From the NCBI GenBank assembly GCA_036502005.1, contig DASXZH010000021.1, forward strand, positions 62,001-126,000: a stretch of 64,000 nt of DNA, read 5' to 3'. Made by a program: the position numbers and the translations under genes. Shown here one piece after another: positions 50,885 through 58,287 of the stretch. The notes beneath the pieces are model-generated. The model saw only the letters and a program-made list of their open reading frames with translations. It ran no database searches and had not been told where the DNA came from. Numbering within the stretch: position 1 is the first letter of the stretch; the number at the start of each line of letters is the position of its first letter. This DNA is from DASXZH01 sp036502005 (lineage in GTDB: Bacteria > Armatimonadota > Fimbriimonadia > Fimbriimonadales > Fimbriimonadaceae).

Positions 50885-52012
50885 CTAGTGAAACGCGGGT
50901 GTCTTCTGAAGCTCCTGGTAACCCAACATCCCCATGTCCTTCTTCGGGTTGAACGTCGGATCGTCGTTCAAAACGAAGTTCCCGTTCCCATCAGACCAAG
51001 AATGGTCATAAGCCGTAGGCAGCGTTACCAAGTTGCCGCTGTGGTCCGTGTAATCCTGCTTATCCAGTAAGTAGTTGCAAAACTCGTGGGTGTCGGCATC
51101 CTTTCGCGCCATCTCATCCATAAAGTTATCGTGGATCTGCTGGGTCTGCTCCCGCATCTGCTGAATCAGTTGCTTACCACGCTCCTTTGTCGCCTTATAT
51201 TGCGCTTCGGACATGCCAAGCGCTAGCCGCGCGCAGTAATTCATGAAACTGGGAGTCATCTGGCTGCTTGAGGCCATGATTTGTATTTCGTGGACCTTTG
51301 CCGGCGAAGGGTTCGCCGGGCTGATAACTACCAGCGTCGGGCCAATAACATACGAGCCGTTCTCGGAAGAATATTGCGTCGAAGTTCGGCCGTATCCAAG
51401 CTGCATGTTGTTGCTAAGAAAGGTGCCATAAACCGTTGTTCCCACGCTTGCGACCATTGGCTGCCCATTTTTTTCAAAAGAGAGCTTAAGGAATGCCGAT
51501 TGGTTGAAGGTTCGCTGCTGCATTCCGCCGATGGATGGCAGCGGTTTTGGCAAGTTCTTCTCAATTTCGGTAAGGGGCGCGTCGGCGTTGTATTCCTCAG
51601 TCACGCGTGCGTTTGAGACCATTCCGGACTTTTCCATCTGCCCAACAAGGCCATGCAGAAAATCGGTGCCGCTGGCGATGCGAAAGCCCTGCATTACCCT
51701 GCCATTTGAGGCACCGTACGCCATACTCAACGGCTGCAAATGCTCTACCGTGTATTGGCCGTCTGGGGTTGAAGCTTTGAAATCTGAAATAAAGCTTTGG
51801 CCGTTCCATGTGAATGAAGTCTTCGGCTCCCAGCCTTTTGGAACTAGATAGGTAAAGGCGACCATGCCCGTTCGTTGAGAATCTACGATCTTGGCTAGAG
51901 TGCAGCTTGTCCCTCCGCCCTTTGGGGCGGCCGTTATGGTTGCAGCGGCGGCGCATGCCACTGTTACAGGCACAAAAACTACGGCAGCCACGAGAGATTT
52001 GAGAAGAGCCAT
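50885..52012 (-). CDS. Hypothetical exported protein, 375 aa
   Basis: A signal peptide (MALLKSLVAAVVFVPVTVAC, cut near AAAA) is followed by a domain beginning CTLAKIVDSQRTGMVAFTYLVPKGWE, and a helical region at about 270-310 (KATKERGKQLIQQMREQTQQ). It ends in a Trp/Asp-rich segment (SWSDGNGNFVLNDDPTFNP). The VPKGW motif recalls periplasmic proteins of unknown role in Gram-negative bacteria. Function unknown. TACTAT 6 nt before the ATG supports the start. Confidence 0.7.
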   Translation of the reverse strand: MALLKSLVAAVVFVPVTVACAAAATITAAPKGGGTSCTLAKIVDSQRTGMVAFTYLVPKGWEPKTSFTWNGQSFISDFKASTPDGQYTVEHLQPLSMAYGASNGRVMQGFRIASGTDFLHGLVGQMEKSGMVSNARVTEEYNADAPLTEIEKNLPKPLPSIGGMQQRTFNQSAFLKLSFEKNGQPMVASVGTTVYGTFLSNNMQLGYGRTSTQYSSENGSYVIGPTLVVISPANPSPAKVHEIQIMASSSQMTPSFMNYCARLALGMSEAQYKATKERGKQLIQQMREQTQQIHDNFMDEMARKDADTHEFCNYLLDKQDYTDHSGNLVTLPTAYDHSWSDGNGNFVLNDDPTFNPKKDMGMLGYQELQKTPAFH

Positions 52013-52018
52013 AACTGA

Positions 52019-52024
52019 ATAGTA
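52019..52024 (-). promoter_or_regulatory. -10-like box, leaderless exported protein gene
   Basis: TACTAT lies 6 nt before the ATG at 52012, with no Shine-Dalgarno. Confidence 0.45.
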
Positions 52025-52104
52025 CAGCCACTGCTAGCACGAGCCATTTTATTTCACGGCGTTTTCACGCCTATCTGTGATTCTCACCACGTTTCCTGCG
52101 AATA

Positions 52105-52623
52105 ATGCTTTCGAGGATGCAAAACGTGGCAACGGAAATCGATGTTCGAGAACACTTTCAAGCCCTGCTTGAAGCGAACAAAGGCATCGTGCACAAGGTT
52201 TCTAATGCCTATTGCAGACTGCCGGAAGACCGCCGAGATTTGGCCCAGGAGATATGCCTTCAGCTTTGGACGGCCTATCCGAAATACGATAACGCGCGGA
52301 GTTTCACCACTTGGATGTACCGCATCGCACTCAACGTGGCGATCTCGTTTGCCCGCCATAACGGACTTCGAGAAAGACACTCCGCCCCGCTAGATGGACC
52401 GCTTGGAGAAACGATCACGGCATCGATGGATTCAAGTGGCGACCAAGTGCGGTCGCTCATGGAATTTATCGACAAGATGGATGAGCTCAACCGGGCCATT
52501 ATGCTCCTCTATTTAGAGGACCGGTCCTACCAAGAAATCGCCGATATCATGGGTCTCACCGAGACCAACGTGGCGACCAAGATTAGCCGGCTCAAACAAA
52601 GAATTAGAGATGAACTCTCTTAG
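52105..52623 (+). CDS. ECF-type RNA polymerase sigma factor
   Basis: 172 residues. Region 2 is RRDLAQEICLQLWTAYPKYD with FTTWMYRIALNVAISFAR (about 45-85); region 4 is AIMLLYLEDRSYQEIADIMG with TETNVATKISRLKQRIRDEL (about 132-170). Short ECF sigmas read envelope or stress signals. ATG codons at 52105 and 52117 are both possible. The membrane protein gene 9 bp downstream is its likely regulator. Confidence 0.92.
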   Translation: MLSRMQNVATEIDVREHFQALLEANKGIVHKVSNAYCRLPEDRRDLAQEICLQLWTAYPKYDNARSFTTWMYRIALNVAISFARHNGLRERHSAPLDGPLGETITASMDSSGDQVRSLMEFIDKMDELNRAIMLLYLEDRSYQEIADIMGLTETNVATKISRLKQRIRDELS

Positions 52624-52632
52624 GAAAGAAAA

Positions 52633-53295
52633 ATGGAACTCGACGAACTGAAAAGCACATGGCAACTGATGAACGCTCGACTCGAACGAACCGAGACGAT
52701 GGTTGTGAGCCTTGAAAAAAGAGCCCGGCGGGATAAGAGCCGCTCGGCCCTGGCCTGGTTTCGCGCCTTGCCCACTTTTGATCTCATTGCCGGTTTGGTA
52801 ATGGCGATGATCTACTGCAAGTTCATTTCCAGTTCGTATTCGTTAACTTACATGGTCTGTTGGGGGCTGCTTTTCGCTTTTAACTTGGCTGGGATTATTT
52901 CTGCTAGCTGGCAAATCGCAACGGTGTCTTCGGTCGATTTTGGCCTGCCGGTTCTGCAGATCCAGGCGAGACTTGCCAAGGTGAAGGCAGTTAGGCTGTT
53001 CACCACCCGCTGGTCCCTGATTGTCGCTTTGCTTCTCTGGGTGCCGATGTCGGTTGTCTTTTGCCAAATCGTGTTTCATTTCGACTTGGTGGCCAAGGCT
53101 GGATGGGGCTACGTTTTAGCGAACGTAGCGCTTGGGGTGATTGCGATACCGGTGATTATCTGGTCTTCCCGCCGGTTCGGCGCTGCCCTTTCTAAGAACC
53201 CGGGGATTAAGCGAATCGCCGATGACATGGCTGGCCGAAGCCTGATCAAGGCCATGTCGGCAATGGATGAGTTGGCGGAGTTTGAAGGGACTTGA
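52633..53295 (+). CDS. Membrane protein co-encoded with the ECF sigma, putative anti-sigma
   Basis: 220 residues. The N-terminus is MELDELKSTWQLMNARLERTE, an amphipathic cytoplasmic segment, then four membrane helices (about 53-70, 72-95, 125-147 and 155-175) and a cytoplasmic tail. An N-terminal LDELKxxWQ segment before membrane helices is a layout found behind ECF sigma genes in other bacteria, where it is assumed to hold the sigma factor. AAGAAAAATG precedes the start. The anti-sigma role is inference from order and topology. Confidence 0.65.
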   Translation: MELDELKSTWQLMNARLERTETMVVSLEKRARRDKSRSALAWFRALPTFDLIAGLVMAMIYCKFISSSYSLTYMVCWGLLFAFNLAGIISASWQIATVSSVDFGLPVLQIQARLAKVKAVRLFTTRWSLIVALLLWVPMSVVFCQIVFHFDLVAKAGWGYVLANVALGVIAIPVIIWSSRRFGAALSKNPGIKRIADDMAGRSLIKAMSAMDELAEFEGT

Positions 53296-53343
53296 GATGC
53301 GCTTAGCGTTAACCTCAATGAGTGGTCGTCCTAGAATGTAATG

Positions 53344-53349
53344 TACAAT
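53344..53349 (+). promoter_or_regulatory. -10-like box of the RelE-like toxin-antitoxin unit
   Basis: TACAAT within AATGTACAAT lies 6 nt before the ATG at 53356. The box and spacing equal those before the DUF433 antitoxin gene at 42694. Confidence 0.55.
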
Positions 53350-53355
53350 TCGAGA

Positions 53356-53565
53356 ATGGTTGGTTCACTGTCACACATTTTCAAGGAGGCATCAAAGCTT
53401 CCTAAAGAGGAGCAAGAAGCCTTAGCAGCGATTATTGCCGAGGAAATGCAGGATGAGGAGCGATGGTCCAAGTCATTTGCTTCGACACAAGACCAGCTTA
53501 AACAGATGGCCGAAGCGGCGAGAAAAGAGATTTCGGCTGGTACGGTCCGGGCCATGCGGTCTTAA
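53356..53565 (+). CDS. Putative antitoxin of a RelE-like pair
   Basis: 69 residues from the ATG at 53356 (an ATG at 53341 would add five). The protein is helical and acidic: SHIFKEASKLPKEEQEALAAI, then EEMQDEERWSKSFAST. It has the SKLPxEEQExLAxxIxEE pattern common to small antitoxins placed before ParE/RelE toxins. It ends 2 bp before the toxin start. The function is inferred from size and place. Confidence 0.72.
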   Translation: MVGSLSHIFKEASKLPKEEQEALAAIIAEEMQDEERWSKSFASTQDQLKQMAEAARKEISAGTVRAMRS

Positions 53566-53567
53566 GA

Positions 53568-53837
53568 TTGAGATCGCTCACAACTGCGGGTTTCAGGAAA
53601 CTGAGAAGGGGCCTGCCCAGAGACATTCAAAAAGCTACCAAAAAAGCTTACAAATTGTGGAGCCAGCAGCCGTATCACCCGAGTCTACATTTCAAGAAGG
53701 TACATACGGTAGAGCCCGTCTGGTCAGTTAGGATCAATCGGGGCTGGCGGGCGCTCGGGCTTCAATTGGATGACCAGATGCTCTGGTTTTGGATTGGATC
53801 CCACGCTGACTACGAAATGGCTTTGGAAAGCCTGTAG
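53568..53837 (+). CDS. RelE/ParE superfamily toxin
   Basis: 89 residues with a TTG start. The pattern TAGFRKLRRGLPRDIQKATKKAYKLW, a helical hairpin, is followed by the beta sheet LHFKKV, VWSVRINRGWRALGL and MLWFWIGSHADYE. The Arg in VRINRGWRA and the His-Ala-Asp-Tyr-Glu end are typical of RelE-like mRNA interferases. It is 2 bp from the antitoxin and 2 bp from a GNAT gene, so the three are one unit. Confidence 0.8.
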   Translation: MRSLTTAGFRKLRRGLPRDIQKATKKAYKLWSQQPYHPSLHFKKVHTVEPVWSVRINRGWRALGLQLDDQMLWFWIGSHADYEMALESL

Positions 53838-53839
53838 GC

Positions 53840-54301
53840 ATGTTACAAATTCGACTAGCCGAAAGCCAAGATGAGTTGATCTCTTGCGCGAACTCCATGG
53901 CTCTAACCGAGCCTTGGATCACGCTTAGGGTCAAGAAAGAAGCCTGCTTGAGAGGGCTCAAGAACCCTGCGGTAGAAGTTCACGTGGCGACCCTTGAAGG
54001 CGAAGTCGTCGGGTTCGCAACCATCAACATGAACGTGGGCCCCTTTCGCGGGTACATCCAAACCCTTCACGTTTTTGATCGTTTCCAAGGCCGGGGATTT
54101 GGCACAGCCCTGATCGAAGCCGCGTGCACGCGCATCCTGAAAGACTCGCCAAACGTTTTCATGATGGTCTCGGATTTCAACGCCAGAGCCCAATCTCTGT
54201 ATTATCGATTGGGCTTTCAAAAAGTTGGTGAGTTTGAAAACTTCGTCGTGAAGGGCCACTCAGAGTTTCTTCTGCGAAAAACTACCGGGCCCTTCTACTG
54301 A
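53840..54301 (+). CDS. GNAT family N-acetyltransferase
   Basis: A 153-residue GNAT. FRGYIQTLHVFDRFQGRGFGTALIEAA has the beta4 strand and acetyl-CoA loop (RFQGRGFGTA, about 76-85), then NVFMMVSDFNARAQSLYYRLGFQKVGEFENF. It starts 2 bp after the RelE-like toxin stop and is probably co-transcribed. It might acetylate the antitoxin or a metabolite, but most likely it is an ordinary acetyltransferase next to the pair. Substrate unknown. Confidence 0.85.
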   Translation: MLQIRLAESQDELISCANSMALTEPWITLRVKKEACLRGLKNPAVEVHVATLEGEVVGFATINMNVGPFRGYIQTLHVFDRFQGRGFGTALIEAACTRILKDSPNVFMMVSDFNARAQSLYYRLGFQKVGEFENFVVKGHSEFLLRKTTGPFY

Positions 54302-54316
54302 TTTCCATAACTCGCC

Positions 54317-56233
54317 CTATGGATTAACGGTAACCGTCCGCACCAGCGTATGCCCCGTCGACAACGTAAACGTTAGCGATACGGTCTTCGTCGAAGTCAC
54401 CCTGTTCACCGTCAAGCTGCTAGACACTGCCTCATTGCCCGCCAATATCGTAGCCGCTCCGTTCGGAATCACGGCCGTATTAGAGCTGGTGATGGTTACG
54501 CCGACCCCTCCAGTGGCTGCAATGCCATTAGCCGTTACTGTGTACGGCAGTGTTGTCGCCGCAAAGGCAATAACCGTCGAGCTCATGGTTATGCCGTAAA
54601 AGGCCGGCGCGTATTCAATAATCGAGGTTGTTCGCGTAACTCCACCCTGCTTTCCCGTTATAACCAAGGTCTTGGGAGCAGCGGTAGGAACAACGTTGAT
54701 CGTCGTGTTCACGGTTTGAGCGGGGGCTGTAATCACCACGTTTTCTGTTGTCAGACCATTCGAAAACGTGCCGTTTGTGACCGTCAACGGAATCGTCAAA
54801 CTGCCAGTAGTCAAGGGTGCGTTAGCTCCCACCGTGATCGTAAACGGAAATCCGCTATAGGCTAGCCTCGGAACCGTAATCGTGTTCAGAACGAAGGCGG
54901 ACCGCACCATGTAAACGAAGCAGCCGTAAAGACTGGGGTCGCCTCCAGTAGTGGGCGGGTCCGTCGGCCCGGGTTCGCCGTTGGGGCGAGCAGAAGCACG
55001 TTGGTGATGCGCTTGCGTAACAGTGACCGTTTGCGATTGCCAACTATTATCGACCCGGCCAACACTTACAGAAGCGTTGGCCTGTACGCCAGAAGGCGAT
55101 TTCGCAACGACCAAATCAGCCGTATTACCTGTCTTCGGATCAATCGTGAGCGCATGAACGCTTCCGTCGGGTCCAATATAGGCGGCAAATGTATCATCGA
55201 CTCCAACCCAGCCAATCGGCTGGCCTTGTGTAGTTTCGTTGAAGACTAAGCTTCCATTGCTCGTATTGGCGATGAACTGACCGGTCGAGTTGTAAACATC
55301 GGAGGAGCCATAAGCATAGGAATACATCGGGTTCTTAGCCGCCGCGTACCAGGCAAAACCCGAAAACGGAGCGGTGTACCAAAGGTGTGTAAAGGTCGGG
55401 CTGTAACAGTTGGCCACGCTGGTTGTACCAGTTGAAGTTGAGGTGGCTAGGTTCAGAAAAAGATCTCCGGCCGAATCGAACGTGCCGCCGCCGAAATAGT
55501 AGCTCGAAGTTGCCGTGTTGTTAGGGGCAAAATAATGCTGCAGGGAGCCATCGGCCGGGTTAAAGATTGCAGCTTCCGGCCCGATGATTGCAGGCACAGA
55601 GCTATACCGATAGCCGAGGACACAGCAACGTCCAGTGGGGTCGAATTGGGCATATGTTCCCACGAATGCAGCTTCCTTGCTGTACACCTGAACACCCAGT
55701 CGCGTGAACTTTCTGAACTGGACGCCAGACTGGGTTGTTTGGCCCTTAAACACCCCATATACATTGTTATTAGCGTCGGTGGAAAGCCCAAGCCCAGAAA
55801 TGCCGTCACCTAGTAGGGGAGCAATAACCTTTGAAAACAAAGGCTGTAAATCGTAGTTCCAACCAGACATCATCTCTGAGGACATGAACGTGGTTGAGTC
55901 GTACTCGTTGTAAATCAAGAAACAGTCGCCCATAGGATCAGTCGCAAATCCGACGGGGGTAGCGGTACCAGTGCTAGTAATCGTGGCAGTGTGGATAAGA
56001 TTGCCATACTGATCAAATTCCTGCACCTTAATCAGGTCCGGCTTACCGGATTCAACAACCGTTGAGCACACGAGAACACTGTTGTTGCTGCCAAATACCG
56101 TGAAGTTTGCGTAGGTGTCGGCCGTGCCGTTAACAAGCCGAGCACTCCAACAGAGCGTGGTGGGCTGGGAGAAGGCGACCGAGCAAAACAGCGTTGTAAA
56201 GATGCTGACTAAGAATAAGCGCACTTGCTTCAT
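54317..56233 (-). CDS. Large secreted protein with beta-propeller-like and Ig-like regions
   Basis: 638 residues with a signal peptide (LFLVSIFTTLFCSVAFSQ). Residues about 25-395 carry repeated short Gly/Asp-rich segments such as FATDPMGDCFLIYNEY, GLSTDANNNVYGVFKG and GTFDSAGDLFLN, as in NHL/WD-like propellers. A Pro/Gly linker (EPGPTDPPTTGGDP) is followed by about 200 Thr/Val-rich residues with two or three Ig-like domains. No PEP-CTERM or other sorting tail is seen. Probably a surface or released binding protein. TATAAT is 5 nt before the ATG. Confidence 0.7.
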   Translation of the reverse strand: MKQVRLFLVSIFTTLFCSVAFSQPTTLCWSARLVNGTADTYANFTVFGSNNSVLVCSTVVESGKPDLIKVQEFDQYGNLIHTATITSTGTATPVGFATDPMGDCFLIYNEYDSTTFMSSEMMSGWNYDLQPLFSKVIAPLLGDGISGLGLSTDANNNVYGVFKGQTTQSGVQFRKFTRLGVQVYSKEAAFVGTYAQFDPTGRCCVLGYRYSSVPAIIGPEAAIFNPADGSLQHYFAPNNTATSSYYFGGGTFDSAGDLFLNLATSTSTGTTSVANCYSPTFTHLWYTAPFSGFAWYAAAKNPMYSYAYGSSDVYNSTGQFIANTSNGSLVFNETTQGQPIGWVGVDDTFAAYIGPDGSVHALTIDPKTGNTADLVVAKSPSGVQANASVSVGRVDNSWQSQTVTVTQAHHQRASARPNGEPGPTDPPTTGGDPSLYGCFVYMVRSAFVLNTITVPRLAYSGFPFTITVGANAPLTTGSLTIPLTVTNGTFSNGLTTENVVITAPAQTVNTTINVVPTAAPKTLVITGKQGGVTRTTSIIEYAPAFYGITMSSTVIAFAATTLPYTVTANGIAATGGVGVTITSSNTAVIPNGAATILAGNEAVSSSLTVNRVTSTKTVSLTFTLSTGHTLVRTVTVNP

Positions 56234-56238
56234 GATTG

Positions 56239-56244
56239 ATTATA
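56239..56244 (-). promoter_or_regulatory. -10 TATAAT of the leaderless secreted protein gene
   Basis: TATAAT lies 5 nt before the ATG at 56233, the same spacing as at the beta-lactamase gene. Confidence 0.6.
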
Positions 56245-56335
56245 AATCTATCACCAATGAAATGTAATTGCAATTTAATGAAGTTAGCTTAACTACTTGC
56301 TAGTCAATGTAACTCGCGGTATCATCCGCCAACCA

Positions 56336-57112
56336 ATGGCGGATAGTGACTTAAACCTCGAACTGCTCCGAAAGCTCCAAACCGATTTTATCGAGGCGAC
56401 GACGCCACAACGTGAGCGATACGAAACACCGCACACGCTGACGCTTTTCTATCCCCATTCCGCCCACAGATGGATGAATAACACTTTTCCAACGGGCGTG
56501 CCAAGTCCGAGCGACCTCAACTTAGTGGAGGAAGAACACCGCAGGCGTGGACGCGAGCCTTTCTTTAACTATTCTCCGGACCTATGGCCGGGCGTGGAAG
56601 AACTGCTGGCGGACCGAGATTATCAGATGGACAGCAACGGATTTATCATGGTTCACGATCGAAGTATTCCGCTGCCCGAATCCGGCGCTACCCGGAACTC
56701 GCGCGAGAATCTACGGGAGTCATGGCAAGTCTGCGACCGAGCTTTTGGCGAGCCTGAACGGGAGATAACCGAAGAAGCTCTGGACCGAAGCTACGAGAAC
56801 CTTAAAGCCGGAAAGCAGATATCTGCGTCGGTGCTTTGCGATGGCCGTGTCGCTTCGGTGGGTGCAATAATTGGCTCATCTCAGTCCGCTCAAGTCGTGG
56901 CTATCGGAACCCTGCCGGAATATCGGCGGCGCGGTTACGCGAGGGACGTGGTTGCCTTCTTGCTCAAGGAATACTATGCTACAGGCGGCGACTTGGCCTG
57001 GCTTCAGTACAGCCAACCCAATGCTGGGCGGATCTACGAGAGCCTAGGATTCACGACGGTCGGGCGATTCGTGGCGCAATATAAGAAAACTGGTGGAGGC
57101 GGCGAGAATTGA
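56336..57112 (+). CDS. GNAT family N-acetyltransferase, C-terminus overlapping tmRNA
   Basis: 258 residues from the ATG at 56336; a TTG at 56297 would add 13. The C-terminal GNAT domain (about 120-250) has VVAIGTLPEYRRRGYARDVV (acetyl-CoA loop RRRGYA) and LAWLQYSQPNAGRIYESLGFTTVG. The N-terminal half is unlike common GNATs (TLFYPHSAHRWMNNTF, FNYSPDLWPGVEELL). The last codons, encoding TGGGGEN and the stop, lie on the complement of the tmRNA acceptor stem and T arm (57091-57112). Substrate unknown. Confidence 0.82.
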   Translation: MADSDLNLELLRKLQTDFIEATTPQRERYETPHTLTLFYPHSAHRWMNNTFPTGVPSPSDLNLVEEEHRRRGREPFFNYSPDLWPGVEELLADRDYQMDSNGFIMVHDRSIPLPESGATRNSRENLRESWQVCDRAFGEPEREITEEALDRSYENLKAGKQISASVLCDGRVASVGAIIGSSQSAQVVAIGTLPEYRRRGYARDVVAFLLKEYYATGGDLAWLQYSQPNAGRIYESLGFTTVGRFVAQYKKTGGGGEN

Positions 57113-57444
57113 ACTCGCTTCCAAAACTGTCGCACCTTCAATTAACCACGAGCGTCTCCCCTGTACTTTGTCTCGACGCTGCACTCTGCCGGGGCCGCCT
57201 GTGCAGGCATCCAGTTAGATTTTTTTAGATTAGCTGGCTACTAACAGAAGCTGGCCAATCGATCCGGATTTGGTTACACCCAGCATTCTCCCTACCGGCT
57301 CGAGAGGTGCGGATGCGCAGGCTAATTAGGCTGCGTATGCGTAATTGTTATTCGCAATTATTTTTTTGCCGCTTTTAACGAGGCCAGCGGCGCCTCGGCT
57401 CGCAACTAAAAGTCGAACCAGCTCTGTCGAACCCGTTCGCCCCC
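57091..57444 (-). ncRNA. ssrA: Transfer-messenger RNA (tmRNA)
   Basis: 354 nt with CCA encoded. The 5' end GGGGGCG pairs with CGCCTCC just before ACCA to make the acceptor stem, with one G-U pair. The T arm is GCGAG-TTCAATT-CTCGC. GGCCTCGTTAAAAGCGGC and AAAAAATAATT match the E. coli region just before the resume codon. The tag frame (57326-57355) reads GCG AAT AAC AAT TAC GCA TAC GCA GCC TAA, giving ANNNYAYAA. tmRNA rescues stalled ribosomes with SmpB and marks the nascent protein for proteolysis. A TATACT lies 11 nt upstream of the 5' end. The 3' end overlaps the GNAT gene by 22 bp. Confidence 0.96.
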
Positions 57445-57524
57445 GTTGATCTATTAGTATAGAACATTGGTCTACATGTTTGCGTTCCACAGGGGCTATA
57501 TTCGGGTAGAGTTCGGTTAGGTCT

Positions 57525-57920
57525 ATGGCGTTTGATACACAGCCGCTGGAAAAGGCATTGGCATCGCTTAGGGTCGCCTTGGCGGAACCGGAAGACCAGT
57601 TTGTAAGAGATTCGGTAATCAAGAGGTTTGAGTTTTCTTACGAACTCTCTTGGAAATTCTTAAAGCGGTTTATTGAGCAGGAAATTGTTGATTCTCACGA
57701 CCTAAGCACAAGAAAGGAACTGTTTCGACGAGGAGTGCATCACAAACTGATCGAAGGTTTCGACGACTGGGTGGCTTATCACGATGCGCGGAATCAAACT
57801 TCTCACACCTATAATGAAATAAGGGCGCAGGAGGTTTACATGATGGCTGGCCAGTTCTTACCCTCTGCCGAACTGTTATTGAAAAGACTCAATGAACGAA
57901 CCCATCAGCCTCCCGAATAG
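57525..57920 (+). CDS. hepT: HEPN-domain toxin partner (HI0074/HepT family)
   Basis: A 131-residue all-helical protein of the HI0074 family. The HEPN motif Rx4-6H appears as Arg89-Asn90 to His94 in DARNQTSHTYN, followed by the conserved Tyr. VIKRFEFSYELSWKFLKRF is the family's helix 2. Such proteins are ribonucleases kept off by a minimal nucleotidyltransferase that modifies the Tyr with AMP. It overlaps the nucleotidyltransferase gene by 29 bp and starts 80 bp from the 5' end of tmRNA on the opposite strand. Confidence 0.9.
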   Translation: MAFDTQPLEKALASLRVALAEPEDQFVRDSVIKRFEFSYELSWKFLKRFIEQEIVDSHDLSTRKELFRRGVHHKLIEGFDDWVAYHDARNQTSHTYNEIRAQEVYMMAGQFLPSAELLLKRLNERTHQPPE

Positions 57921-58212
57921 ATATTTAACGGCTGTTCGGTCAATCTTTGATCGACATAGAACTAGCCTAGACGGGATCAAGGTTTACCTAGTCGGCTCAA
58001 GAGCCTCTGGTAACGCCAAAGAGTTTTCGGATATCGACTTGCTGCTGGAAACTTCCACAACGCTGTCGTTTCTACAGATGGGGTTGCTCAGGAGCGATTT
58101 CGAAGAGTCAGACCTTCCGATTAGTGTAGACCTCTTGGACGCTAATAGCCTAACTCCGGAATTTCATGAACTTGTAAAGACGCGCGCAATTCAGATTTGG
58201 CCTGAGGCTTGA
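57892..58212 (+). CDS. mntA: Minimal nucleotidyltransferase (MNT) antitoxin
   Basis: A 106-residue MNT-type nucleotidyltransferase. The signature VYLVGSRASGNAKEFSDIDLLL (31-52) holds Gly35-Ser36 and the metal ligands Asp48 and Asp50; a third acid is in ISVDLLDAN. It would AMPylate the HEPN partner. The long 29-bp overlap with the HEPN gene is common in these pairs. Confidence 0.9.
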   Translation: MNEPISLPNRYLTAVRSIFDRHRTSLDGIKVYLVGSRASGNAKEFSDIDLLLETSTTLSFLQMGLLRSDFEESDLPISVDLLDANSLTPEFHELVKTRAIQIWPEA

Positions 58213-58287
58213 GGACGTTGACGAGTGATACGCTAAAGCCCGACTGTTCTTCGATGGTCCCAAGGAGCCGGAAAATAGGCGCGAAAA

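Noticed and set aside
57326..57622. 98-codon minus-strand frame ending in NNNYAYAA
   Set aside because: The end is the tmRNA tag frame; the whole segment is tmRNA and its promoter, not an independent protein gene.
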